Origin: Acanthosoma haemorrhoidale
Taxonomy: Eukaryota > Arthropoda > Insecta > Hemiptera > Acanthosomatidae
Length of the DNA stretch: 64,000 nt
Direction: 5' to 3'
Assembly (NCBI GenBank): GCA_930367205.1
Contig: OV884013.1
Location: 118,396,706-118,460,705, forward strand
Shown here piece after piece: positions 21,809 through 32,906 of this stretch. The notes under the pieces are model-generated. The model was not told where the DNA came from and did no database searches. It saw only the letters and a list, made by a program, of their open reading frames with translations. Each line of letters starts with the position of its first letter. The stretch's first letter is position 1. A program made the position numbers and the translations under genes.

Positions 21809-23015
21809 TTTTATTCATTTAAAAATTATAATTTGCAATTTCATGTTTGCTTCATTCTTTCAACTACATGGCCTGATACTAGCAATACTATTAAAGGCTT
21901 CAACGTTGTTGGTTTTTTTATCATTTTTTGCCCTATTTTCTAGATAGGTTCATTTGAGGTTAGTTAGAGAGCTCACGTCCTGCTACTGTTGATTGCAATC
22001 CGACTACACTTTCAAAGACAAAAAATATATAGTGTAAAAACAGTATCAGGGCCTATGTTTAACAACTAACGAGATATTTTTTATCTGAGGTTGCCATATA
22101 ATTGGAATTAGTTTTTAATATCGCCATGAAGTATTGACAAAGAACGCTCACTCGTCCAAACAGATTCTCACTGGAAATAGGTTATCTGATCCTAACCGAA
22201 GCCTGTGCTCTGGCGATAAGGTTTAGTCTTCGTTGGCACACATGGACTGTTTTGCTTCACAGCATCCCCCATCTACTTGTCTAAGCATTTTTTCCTTTCA
22301 TTCCCTAATAATAAAGTAACATATTTATTATTATTGTACATTATTAATTCGAATACTTCTCGCTTGCTGGTGAGGACAATGAATATTTGTAATGCATGAT
22401 TGTCTATGCCATGTCATCTACTAATTCCTGTTATTGTTTTTTCTACAGCTCTCCAAGTTAATGGCAGGCGAAGCGTGAATTCCACTTTTAAAGTTCTCCA
22501 TTACTGTTCGTGTTGTTTTTGAGTTTGCCAACATTTACTTTGGGTGCCCCCCTCAGTTATAATAGTGTTTTGTATGCAGGTTATTCATGTCCCTTCTCCC
22601 CTATTCCTCGTTTCCTTCCAAAAGTTCCATATCAGCCCGTTCACTTACCTTCGTTACCAGACAAAGCCTACCATAATACTGATTTATTTCATCATATTTG
22701 TTATGTTCAACCAAAATAATTATTATAGACGTCTATGAAATGGAGCAATCCTCCTTCTTGCTATATAGATCGAGTAAAGAATACTGCTGACATTATTACA
22801 TATAAACCGTTTATTATAACAATTCAGTGATAATTTATGAGATTGGCAAATGCCGACATTTATCAGCATATATGATATTCATTGTATTTATCGTATTTGT
22901 TACAATAATTGCTAATATAATTTTTATGTTTTACTATCCAGCTTTATCACGTTGGTTGTTAGATTTTTAATTATTTTTGTGATTCTGTATAAAATGAACA
23001 TAAAATATATTAATC
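21809..23015. other. AT-rich sequence, nothing recognised
   Basis: Short frames such as 22510-22719 have no motif. No repeats were matched elsewhere in the window. Confidence 0.4.
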
Positions 23016-23019
23016 CACT

Positions 23020-23215
23020 ACATGACATTTATCATGATAAAATTACAATCTGCCTCATTGAGCAATAAGTGACTGTAATTAATGATCTCATTCATACCAT
23101 AGTTACAATTTTTATTCACTCGCTCATTCGTATAGTATTTACAAACAGCCCAGAGACTAGATAAGAGCCAGTGGAGGCTGACCAAGAGCGCGAGATCCAC
23201 AGACGCTCAGGGTAA
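23020..23215 (-). mobile_element. LINE 3' end fragment (minus strand)
   Basis: The reverse complement matches the jockey-like LINE 3' end: GCGTCTGTGGATCTCGCGCTCTTGGTCAGCCTCCACTGG, then CTGGGCTGTTTGTAAATACTATACGAATGAGCGAGTG, then GCAGATTGTAATTTTATC. A block of the 3' region is missing between the two parts (around 23160). It is strongly 5'-truncated. Confidence 0.75.
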
Positions 23216-23517
23216 CAGCTGAATACATCTACCTACAACACATGTAAATCGGTGTTGGTTTCATTGCAGAGCCTGAAGATGACTGAAACCATTATCTCCG
23301 TTATTGTCTATAAAATTTGAACACAATAAATTTGTTTTATTATGATGTGAATATTGTCTCCAACTAGCTCTTAGAAACTTCAGTATATTTGAAAAATATA
23401 TTATATTATTATTATATATAATAAACGTATTATTTTTTTTTATAGCTCAACAATGAAGAGTTCAAACGTCCAATTTCATTACATCATCAATTTTTATTCA
23501 ATATCAAATGATTACTG

Positions 23518-23645
23518 TGATAAAATTACTATCCGCCTTATTGGGCAATAAGTAATTGTGTTAAATGTTCTCATTTATACCATATTTACAATTTACTCGC
23601 ATATTCATATAGTATTTACAAACTGCCCAGAGACCTCTTAAATCC
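23518..23645 (-). mobile_element. LINE 3' terminal fragment (minus strand)
   Basis: The reverse complement contains GTCTCTGGGCAGTTTGTAAATACTATATGAATATGCG and TTATTGCCCAATAAGGCGGATAGTAATTTTATC, matching the last 130 bp of the same LINE. It lies 300 bp from a sister fragment in the same orientation. Confidence 0.7.
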
Positions 23646-24176
23646 ACACGGTTATTTGTAATTTAAGATTTAACCAGAAATGGCGGTAAATTATAGAGGA
23701 TGAACAAAATGGACTTGCGTTTGTGTTTCATTCAAAAGTATTATCTTTATTTCAACAGATTGAACGCGATGTGATTCAAACCAGTTGAAGATGTTTGAGT
23801 GGAATACAACAACACCATAATCTGCCGTAAATGTATGTAAGTAGGTAATGTACTAATCGCAAATTAAGTAGATCCGTAGATCAAACGCCTATTGCCCGGC
23901 AAACAGAGCAAGGGGGGGGGGGAGCTTATGTCCCAGGGATCAGCTGTGTTATCTTGTCCCTCTCATACATTATTTAAGGGTGGATTAAACCAATGTTTAC
24001 AATTGCGTTTCGAAGCTTCAATTCCTGTTTGCAATGTCACCGTCTAAATAACGCCTTAAGCGGATAAACATTTGACGTTCCTGTAAACGTTTAATTACTA
24101 TAACCCGATCTAAACATTATAGCCTCTGGCGTATGAATTAGTCCACAACCTTAAGTATATCAATTGAGGAAAACAT
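23646..24176. other. No gene; short G run
   Basis: An 11-base G run occurs near 23911. Nothing else is recognised before the minisatellite. Confidence 0.4.
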
Positions 24177-24520
24177 TATAACCACATTTAATAACATAAT
24201 AACTACATGTAATAAAATAATAAACACATGTAATAACATAATAACCACATGCAATAACATAATAACCACATGTAATAACATAATAACCACATGTAATAAC
24301 ATAATAACCACATGTAATAACATAATAACCACATGTAATAACATAATAACAACATGCAATAACATAATAACCACATGTAATAACATAATAACCACATGTA
24401 ATAACATAATAACCCTATGTAATAACATAATAGCTCCATGCAATAACATAATAACTACATGTAGTAACATAATAACCACGTGTAATAACATAATAACCAC
24501 ATGTAATAACATAATAACCG
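24177..24520. repeat. 21-bp AT-rich minisatellite, about 16 copies
   Basis: The unit ATAACATAATAACCACATGTA repeats head to tail with scattered single-base variants (CATGT/CATGC, ACC/ACT/AAC). Because 21 is a multiple of three, it keeps two overlapping minus-strand frames open that read as MLLHVVI-type repeats. I treat those frames as by-products. Confidence 0.92.
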
Positions 24521-25045
24521 GCAATGACAAGATTCTCTATCAAGATCACGACCCCGTGATGTAACTTCAACAAACAACATATAATAGATCGTATATCATG
24601 TACGATATAAATAAATATAAAGGTAACTATTATAAAGCTCCTTTCAAAATACAGATTATGTTTTATTTGATGGCCCCATGACGAAAAATATTTCCAGCAT
24701 TTTTTTCTACCTCATCGAGTATATTATATCGAGTAAGACCTCAGGGTGAAGGATGTAAGAATAGAACTATTTTTGGAAGAAACACATGGATAGAACAACG
24801 TGTCTTTATTGTTGAATATTATCTCAAAAATAATGAATGTTTGCGTGGCCGCAGTTCAAAAATTTCATACGAAATATGGTCGGAATAATGTTTTGACTTC
24901 ATCAACTGTGAAGATATTAATTGAAAAATTAAGGGGACTGGATCAGTTGGAGACACTAAACACACTGGTCGTCCAAAAACAAGCCGTTCAAATATCAATA
25001 AATTTATGACTTAACAACCCTGTATTACACAAGAATACAGGTCGA

Positions 25046-25638
25046 AAAACCTTACCCCAATAGAGACATCGTCCAATGCCATAATTGCCAGGCATATGGG
25101 CACACAAAATCGTATTGCCACCACCCTCCTAGGTGTGTAAAGTGTAGTGGGCAGCACAAAAGCGAATTGTGCAAGAAGCCCCTAAAATCGCCTGCTGTAT
25201 GCGTGCTCTGCCAGCAAGACCATTCGGCCAACTACAAGGGCTGTGAGGCCTATAGAATCCTCAAGTCCAGGAGCGAGCAACGTCGCCGGCCAGAAGAAGA
25301 GAAGCCAGTAACAGGTAGCTCAAGAAGCGCCCCCACAAGAAATTTGAGGCCTTCAGTCTCTTTTGCTGATGCCGTTCGGAACAGATAGCAGTCACAGGCA
25401 CTGCCCACTTCTCGTCCGCAAGTATCTCTTCCCCAGCATCCCGCTCATCCCGACAACCAGCAAACCCAATCCCATCCTCAACCACACATCTCGCATATTC
25501 CTTCACCTCCAAGCTCTTCAGATCTCACCAGCCTATTAACCTCATTCCTTACAGAGTTCAGAACCCTAATTACCCCTCTCATTTCCCTTCTTACAAATCT
25601 TGTCTCCTACCTTATCCCCGTTAAACAAAATCCATAAG
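25046..25638 (+). pseudogene. LINE ORF1 (Gag-like), C-terminal half
   Basis: The frame holds three cysteine knuckles in order: CHNCQAYGHTKSYC (C-x2-C-x4-H-x4-C), CVKCSGQHKSELC (C-x2-C-x3-H-x4-C) and CVLCQQDHSANYKGC (C-x2-C-x3-H-x6-C). This triplet, with GH and HSANYKGC, is characteristic of jockey-clade Gag proteins, which bind the element's RNA. After the knuckles comes a low-complexity Ser/Pro region. An in-frame TAG at 25386 interrupts it, but the same frame continues to a natural-looking stop near 25638. ORF2 starts at once after it. The N-terminal half is absent because of 5' truncation. Confidence 0.85.
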
Positions 25639-28222
25639 TGGATCCTTCTGACTTCTTATCCATTCTCCTTTGGAATGCGAATGGTGTTCGCACCCACACT
25701 AACGAACTGACAGCACTACTTTATGACAAGAAGATCGACGTAGCTCTTATTACTGAAACTTAATAAGAATGAAGACTTACGAGCAAACGACTATTTACCG
25801 TTCGACAGTACCAGACTTATCGTACTGATCACCCAGATGTAACAGCTCATGCAGGTACCGCTGTCATTGTCCATAACTCCATATCCCACCACATAGTTCC
25901 TTTGGTATCACACGATTTCCTTCAATCCACTGCAGTGTCAATCACCACCTTCACTTTTCCTCTTACAATTGCATCAACGTACTGCCCTCCCAATAAATCC
26001 ATTTCCGACTCCCAATTCATCTCCTTTCTAGACTCCATCGGACATCGTTTCCTTGTGGGTGGGGACTTTAATGCGAAGCACCAACACTGGGGGTCAAGAT
26101 CCACAAATACACGAGGACGTGCTTTGCTGTCTGCACTCACACGGAAACATTGCTCCACTATCACTCCTGACACAGCCACCTATTGGCCATCAGATCCCAA
26201 CCGAAATCCTGATCTCCTTGACTTCTTTTTTTACAATAGTTTAGGAACACTAAACTACTCACTCACGCGCCACGATGACCTCTCCTCTGATCATAGTCCT
26301 TTATTATTAACCATTTCCCTAAGACCAATTCACAAACTACCTCCTCCTTCATTTATTAGAAGCCCAGTTAACTGAGACCACTTCCACCAGCTTCTTACAG
26401 AGTCCGTAAACCTAAAATTGTCCTTGAAAACATCCCAAGACCTAGACGATGCAGTGAATTCTTTCACTACTCAGGTCCAGAGGTCGGCTTGGGAGGCATC
26501 GTCACCCCATCGTCACACAAAAATCCACAATCATAATCGTTTACCTCAGCATCTCAAAGATCTAATCCAATCCAAACGCCGTACCAGAACAGTGTGGCAA
26601 AGATCCCGGCATCCTGATGATCGTCGCACGTACAATCAGTACTGCCGATTGGTAAAGCGGCGATTGGCATCCTTCCGTTCCGATTCTTTCAATTCCTACC
26701 TCTCCTCTCTGTCTACCAGGGATAACTCCTTGTGGAACGTAACCAAAAAAATCCTAAAGTATCAACCTGTTTCACACCCACTCCGTCGTGATGATGGGTC
26801 CTGTGCGGCTTCGGATGGGGATAGTTCGGAGGAATTTGTTCTGCATCTTACCCATACTTTCACACCTAACCTTTCTCATCAAAGCCATACTCACAGCACA
26901 ACTGTGGAAGATTTCCTCACTTCACCTATTCCTCTCTCTCTTCCACCAAAAGCCGTTAACCCCTCTGAGGTTAAATACCTTCTGAAAAACTTACCTTACC
27001 GAAAATCCCCTGGATATGATCTCCTTACTCCTCAAATTCTCAAACAACTTCCTCCTAAAGCCATAATCTTCCTAACCTACATATATCATTGCATAATCCG
27101 AACGACGCACTTTCCTCTCCTCTGGAAACATTCCATTATTGTCCTATTCGCCAAACCCGGTAAACCACCCAATGACGCCTCATCTTATCATCCAATTAGC
27201 CTACTCCCTATCCTCTCAAAAATATTTTAGAAACTCCTACTAAAACGTCTACTTCCCATTGTTGAATCCAAAAACCTTTTTCCCACACACCAGTTTGGTT
27301 TCCGCCATCGACATTCCACTGCTCAACAAGGCCTTCGCGTTGTTGATCACATCTCCTCAGCCCTTGAAACCAAACAGTATTGCACTGCTGCCTTTCTTGA
27401 CATAACTCAAGCTTTTGACAGGGTTTGGCACGCCGGTTTGCTCTACAAGCTCAAAAGATATTTACCACAGACCCTTTTCCTAGTCTTACAGTCCTACCTT
27501 TCAAACCGCTTCTTCTAAGTCCGCTGTGGTTTAGAATACTCTAACTACTATCCCATAAATGCAGGAGTTCCACAGGGCAGTGTCCTGGGCCCCATCCTCT
27601 ATAACCTATACACCGCTGATGTCCCCTCTACTCCCAATACCTTCTTGGCCACATTTGCAGATGACACTGCAGTCTTGTCATCCCACCCAAGCCCCGACAT
27701 AGCATCCCATAACCTTCAAAAACACCTTGACGAGATCGAGTATTGGTGTAAACAATGGCGAATCAAAGTTAATGAAGCAAAATGTTCCCACATTACCTTC
27801 ACCCTTTGTCGCAAGACTTGTCCACTAGTTCATTTTAATTCTATTCCTCTTCCTGTATTCGAGACAGTACGATACTTAGGCTTCTATCTCGACAAACGAC
27901 TGACCTGGAACCCACATACGAGACTAAAAAGACAACAACTAAACAGGCGCTTTGGACAACTGTACAGACCATTTCAAAGGACATCCCATCTCTCAATAGA
28001 AAATAAACTACTAATCTACAAAGTTATACTTAAGCCAATCTGGACATACGGAATAAAGCTATGGGGGACAGCAAAAAAGTCGAACATAAAGCGTATCCAA
28101 TCCTTTCAATCAAAAGTCCTGAGAACAATAGTAAATGCCCCTTATTATGTCAGCAACAAAACCCTTCATAACGACCTTAATATACCCTACATTCTAGAAC
28201 TCGTCCCTTCTAAGTTTATTCC
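25639..28222 (+). pseudogene. LINE ORF2: endonuclease and reverse transcriptase, broken
   Basis: The N-terminal APE-type endonuclease shows LLWNANGVRTH near 25668, GGDFNAKHQHWGSR near 26058 and the catalytic SSDHSPLL near 26280. The reverse transcriptase shows LPYRKSPGYDLLTPQIL near 26986, the palm block AFLDITQAFDRVWH near 27390 (catalytic Asp), the AGVPQGSVLGPILYNLY block near 27562, and FADDTAVLSS near 27654 with the catalytic Asp pair. The C-terminal region continues with WTYGIKLWG to about 28210. Breaks: stops near 25760, 26372, 27228 and 27518, and at least one frameshift in the endonuclease. The last part is replaced by 3' untranslated sequence because of a deletion at about 28215. Confidence 0.88.
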
Positions 28223-28448
28223 GGTGACGCGGCTGACGGAGGAGCGTGGGGGACTTCCCAAGACTCCGCTTTCTCTTTGCGGTGGATTTGGGGGGTCTCT
28301 GGGCTGTCTGTAAATATTGTATGAATGAGCGAGTGAATGATGAACTGTAATATATTGTATGAATGAGAGCATATATCTTAATTACTTATTGCCTTATAAA
28401 GGCAGATTGTAAATATTGCACAATAAAGGAATGAATTGTAAAAAATTG

Positions 28449-28871
28449 TCTAAGTTTATGAAATTCCACAGGAGCCTTTCCAACCACCCTAATCCTGTAG
28501 CACAGTCATTGCACTGCGCCACTCATCCCTATAATCCTTCTGGGAGACTAAAACGGCAGTGGCCTCGTGACCTGCTATAAACGCGTGACAGCGGGGGTCC
28601 TGGCAATGGCCAGTTACTCCAATCATGTCCTGAGCGTCTGTGGCTCTCGCGCTCTTGGTCGGCCTCCAATGGCTAGTATCCGGTGACGCGGCTGACGGAG
28701 GAGCGTGGGGGACTTCCCAAGGCTCCGCTTTCTCTTCGCATGTGGATTTGGGAGGTCTCTGGGCTGTCTGTAAATATGGTATGTATGAGAGCGTTTATCG
28801 CAATTACTGATTGCCTTATAAAAGGCAGATTGTAATTATAGCCCAATAAAGAGTATAATATCAGTACTGTA
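28449..28871 (+). repeat. Second LINE 3' end in tandem
   Basis: After the first 3' end finishes (CACAATAAAGGAATG at about 28420-28436), sequence restarts at TCTAAGTTTATGAAATTCC. It runs through the full 3' region again, including the part deleted from the first copy, to GCCCAATAAAGAG near 28845. Both 3' ends begin with the same TCTAAGTTTAT (28209 and 28449), so this is a tandem duplication of the LINE tail inside one target duplication. Confidence 0.8.
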
Positions 28872-29274
28872 TCAAATGTCAATATCGAAGCAGTGCGTGA
28901 AAGTGTTGTTGGAAATCCAGGAACACCATTTTAACAAAATGGTGCCACATGCCATACAGCCCATGAAACAATTCAAATACTGCATGAGACATTTCCAGGT
29001 CGTGTACTCTCTCGTTTCGGTTATCAGAATTGGCCCCCTAGATCGTGTGATTTAACACCTTTAGAATTTCAACGCTGCATCAACGAAATTCGACCACATT
29101 TATGTCCAATGGTAATGGAAAATTTCGACAAAAGAGTGCGTACGTATCAGCAAAGTCGTGGAGGCCATTAGCCTCATGTGTTATTCCATAAATAACCCTA
29201 TCCTATTTACTTCATAATTCAATGAAAAAATAATAACAAAAATACAAATCTTGCAATAATTCGGGGACACCCTA

Positions 29275-30442
29275 TCTGTATAAAGGGAAGATCGAAAAAA
29301 GTAAGATGTCATCAACACCAGGGTTCGATACCCGTTTATAATACATAGACATTTCGAGCTTCGATTTAAGCATGGTCTTTAAAGTAACAGCAACCTCAGG
29401 GTCATTTAAGATCAATTGGGTGGTAACTACAACATAGATACATTTCGTATCTATAGTAATATAATTAATTAAAGTACTGCTAAATTCATTTGAACTGTCT
29501 AACAATATTGTTTCACAACTTCTTATTGTTCAATTAAATTTTTTATCCATATCACGCTGTGCGAAAAACTAACTTTATATTTTTGTTGTTGTTGCACGTG
29601 TATTAATCTCTACACGCACACTAACACATACACACAAGGGAGAATTCAGACAATTGGTTACAAAACATTTTCTAATATCACATACTTAATAATTTACTAT
29701 TTATATAAATTTTTGTTTCCATTTTTGATAGATATCAGTTTTTAATACCAAATCAGGGATGATATGATAAAAATCGCTGAAATTATAGGAAATAATTAAA
29801 CATGAAATAATCAGTAACGTTTATTTTAGCAAAGAAGCTCTTCCCAGTCTTTTGAGCTTTCAAACAATGATTCGAGGGAATATTTTCGATTTTGTTTTCC
29901 CTCAAAGGGAGGGAAATATTTCACCTCGCTGTAGAAGGCACAAAATCCAAGAGCTGAACCAGGAAAACGGTAAAACATTTTATTAAAACAGAACATTTCC
30001 GCGTTATCTAAAAAGAAACACTGGTTTCAAATCTGAATTTGGTTTGAAAAGTTCCGCATTTTTTATCTGTATGAAAAATCTTGTTAGAAGCTATTGAAAA
30101 GGTTTTAGAACTTTGTACTTCAGTGGCCGAGATGGTTAAACAAATAAAGGCATTTTTTCAGGCTTTCATTGAAAAAGGATAAAGGTTTTAGCTTTCATAG
30201 CACACGTATAATAAAACTTTGTTTTTTTATTTTATGAAAAAGTCACCAACTCTCTGCACAATAATGAATGGACAGGATAATGAATGAAAGATACAATCAT
30301 TCACAGTTCTGAGAATGCCTGATAAGTGAAACATGAACTGATAACGTACTATAACATATAGTATCACAAATATGTTCATTTTATGTCTCATAACAGTTTT
30401 TTTTCTCGCTATTTGGCTGCTTGCTGTGTATAACATTATAAT
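29275..30442. other. No gene; weak tRNA-like D arm
   Basis: AT-rich sequence. GTGGCCGAGATGGTTAA near 30123 resembles a Ser/Leu tRNA D arm, but no matching anticodon or T arm follows. Nothing else is recognised. Confidence 0.4.
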
Positions 30443-31322
30443 ATAGGGTGTTCCAGAATTAACGCAAGATTTTATTTAAATAGAAAAATTAGTATTTTAG
30501 TATTTTTGTTGTTGTGTTATTTTAGTGAATTATAAGGTAAATAGGACAGGGTTATTTATGGAATAACACATCGGGCTAATGGCCTCCACGACTTTGCTGG
30601 CACATACGCACTCTTTTGTCGAAATTTTCCATGACCATTTGGCATAAATGTGCTGGAATTTCGTTGATGCAGCGTTAAATTTCCTCTTTTAATGCACGGG
30701 TGGATGTGGGCTTGTTGACATACACCTATGACTTCAAATAACCCCATAAAAAGAAATCTAAAGGTGTTAAATCACACGATCTAGGGGGCCAATTCTGATC
30801 ACCGAAACGAGAGAGTACACGACCTGGAAATGTCTCATGCAGTATTTGAATTGTTTCATGGGCTGTATGGCACGTGGCACCATCTTGATGAAACCACATA
30901 TTGGCCACATCAATATCCAATTTTGCCACAAAGAACTGTGGTATGGATTTTCAACAGCACTCTCACGCACTGCTTCGATATTGACATTTGAACGGCTTGT
31001 TTTTAGACGACCAGTGTGTTTAGTGTCTCCAACTGATCCAGTCTCCCTAATTTTTTTCAATTAAAATCTTCACAGTTGATGAAGTCAAAATACTATTTCG
31101 ACCATATTTTGTATGAAATTTTCAAACTGCTTCTACCAAACTTTCATTATTTTTGAGACAATGTTCAACAATAAAGACATGTTGTTCTATCGTGTAACGC
31201 TCCATTTTTACTTACCCTAAACTGTCAGCTGTCAAATTGTTTTGTATTTCTAGGGTTGCCAGCACTTTACTGCACAAATAGTGGCAAATTCAATTATTTC
31301 ATTAATTCTGGGACACCCCCTG
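30443..31322 (-). mobile_element. IS630/Tc1-mariner-like element with both termini, internally deleted
   Basis: The termini are GGGTGTTCCAGAATTAACG on the left and, read inward from the right, GGGGGTGTCCCAGAATTAATG. A TA flanks the left end, as expected for Tc1/mariner insertion. On the minus strand a leader with TTGACAGCTGACAGTTTAGGG precedes an ATG at about 31205. The reading then gives an N-terminal DNA-binding region (TIEQHVFIVEHCLKNNESL, then RETGSVGDTKHTGRLKTSR) and jumps into the catalytic region: WFHQDGATCH (second Asp) and PPRSCDLTPLDFFLWGYLK (third acidic residue). By my count 36 residues separate the two Asp. The first catalytic Asp block is deleted, and stops and frameshifts exist, so it is non-autonomous. 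Confidence 0.85.
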
Positions 31323-32063
31323 TCATTACCAGCTGTGTGCTCCTCACAATGGTTTTATTGACACAATATTATTAAAAAGTCAACTTTTTGGCTTTTCAGG
31401 CGTCATCGAGGACTGTAACAAACATTAATTAGTAAATCAAATCTGCCTATGATAAATTTGTAACGTTGTTGAAAATGGAAAAATCAGTCCTTCGTTTGCT
31501 GTTTTTCCCTGCCGTATTGTGGGATGGTATAATTATAAAACAGTTTTATTGTATTTCTACAACTGATAACCTATTATTCATTGTAATGACACTTTTGACA
31601 GCTCATCTTCAGTTATCTATACAATAAAATAAAAAGACAAATGATACTTTTTCTTCCACATGTGGAGACAAACTAATTGCTATTATTATTGTAAATAACA
31701 ATGGTCACAGTTAAATTTCGGAAAAAAAAATCTTAAAATTCAGAAATTAATTTGTTTCTTTTTATTAATATTATCCAACATTAAGCAATATAATTTAATT
31801 TTAATATTTTTCAGGCTATTAATTAATCTTTTATGGTGTAGCAATTAATATGGTGCTTCATGGTACCCTTCTTCCTGTAGGTGGTGGTGGAATTAGCTTG
31901 TTTTTTTGTTTCAGGTGTTCTTTGTGTCTTCGCAAATTACGTTTTCTACAGTTAGTTTACTTCTGTAGGGTATACCAATGCCTCCTTTTTTCAAAATTTG
32001 TGGGATGTATTTATAAAATATTGAATAGTGCACCATTGTTTAATATCTAGATTATTTTCATCT
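31323..32063. other. AT-rich sequence, nothing recognised
   Basis: No motif or repeat family is recognised. The last five bases before the LTR (32064-32068, AGGTT) are its target duplication. Confidence 0.4.
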
Positions 32064-32068
32064 AGGTT

Positions 32069-32901
32069 TGTCGGGATATTGGTTGAACAATTGTCGGAGG
32101 TGAACAATTGTCGGAAAAGGTGAACAATTGTCGGAGGTCTACAATTGTCGGATTGCTGTAGTTAATAACATGGACCATGTTCCATGTAGGCGTTAATATC
32201 TGACTCCATTTATCGATAGGAATGTGTCCCGACAAGACACTGTGTTTAGGATGAGGTTCAGAGGTTCATAAAGAATAAGACCAGTTTTCAGAGTTCGGGC
32301 GAGAGATCGGCAGCGTAATAAGTACAAGTCGTCAGAGGTCTGCTATAGGCTGTGTGGCAAGTGCCGTCGTAGAGTAGCGGAAGGCTGAGTAGGCATATCG
32401 CGACGGTGATAGCGGCTATCGGTATGTAGAAACTAGAAAAGAATGAAGAGTGGGCCTACCAGGGGCCAAGTGCCCCTGGTGTCAAGTTACTCGGAAGACT
32501 AAGAGACAGAGTGGAGTGAAGAGTGAAATTTACTGATATAAATATGATAACCCCCTCCTTCGTGGAAGGCTGGGTCTGTCTGCCCGTAGTATGTTTTATG
32601 ATACACAGGTAGTCACTTCCTTTTAGTTTTATGACCGTTGGGGTACAAGGGTGTGTTTTATACGGCTGCCGGAAGGACTGAAGGTCTATTCTAATAGGGG
32701 TAAGTGTCCTTTGCCCAGGTTTTATGGTAGTCAGGTGGCTAATTCTCTTGGTTTATTGCCGTACTCTTTTAGTTACTTGTCTACGACTTCCGACCTCTCT
32801 ATGATTTATTACCAGAAGTTACATAGATTTACATTTCCTATTATAATACATTATGAACCAGAGCGTAGGGTAATTTACATATATAGTTAGCGGTCGCTAT
32901 A
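32069..32901 (-). mobile_element. Solo LTR with 5-bp target duplication AGGTT
   Basis: AGGTT at 32064-32068 and 32902-32906 flanks an 833-bp unit. On the minus strand the unit starts TATAGCGACCGC (family start TGTAGCG with one change) and ends ATATCCCGACA. It aligns with the LTR at 477-1321 on the other strand over most of its length. Its 3' end (minus strand) contains several tandem CCGACAATTGTTCACCT-like units (32079-32150), a feature only hinted at in the 477 copy. No internal region adjoins. Confidence 0.82.
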
Positions 32902-32906
32902 AGGTT

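Larger units (their letters stand above)
25001..28871 (+). mobile_element. Jockey-like LINE, 5'-truncated, nested in the IS630-like element
   Basis: TCAAATATCAATA (24988-25000) on the left and TCAAATGTCAATA (28872-28884) on the right form a 13-bp target duplication with one mismatch. The insert holds the second half of ORF1 (zinc knuckles), ORF2 (endonuclease plus reverse transcriptase), a 3' region with an internal deletion, and then a second 3' end in tandem. It has no poly(A) tail; AATAAA lies 21 bp before the right duplication. The overall order and motifs fit the jockey/CR1-like group of LINEs. Stops and frameshifts inactivate it. Confidence 0.88.
24787..29274 (+). mobile_element. IS630-like element split by a LINE
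   Basis: The left part (24787-25000) encodes the N-terminal region of the family transposase: EQRVFIVEYYLKN-type start, KFHTKYGRNNVLTSSTV and GTGSVGDTKHTGR-type linker, in shifted frames. The right part (from 28872) resumes at the next bases (CAATATCGAAGCAGTGCGTG). It then continues past an internal deletion through the HTAHETIQ/TFPGRV block to a right terminus CTTGCAATAATTCGGGGACACCCTA at about 29274. The left terminal repeat is missing. The LINE at 25001-28871 fills the break with a target duplication. Dead copy: deletion, frameshifts and the insertion. Confidence 0.82.

Noticed and set aside
24138..24530. 130-aa minus-strand frame reading MLLHVVI repeats
   Set aside because: The 21-bp minisatellite is a multiple of three, so it stays open by construction. 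A second overlapping frame is open too.
29318..29340. T-arm-like GGGTTCGATACCC
   Set aside because: No D arm or anticodon arm upstream in the right spacing on either strand.
30123..30180. tRNA-Ser/Leu-like D arm (GTGGCCGAGATGGTTAA)
   Set aside because: No anticodon stem, T arm or acceptor stem can be paired with it; at most a SINE or tRNA fragment.
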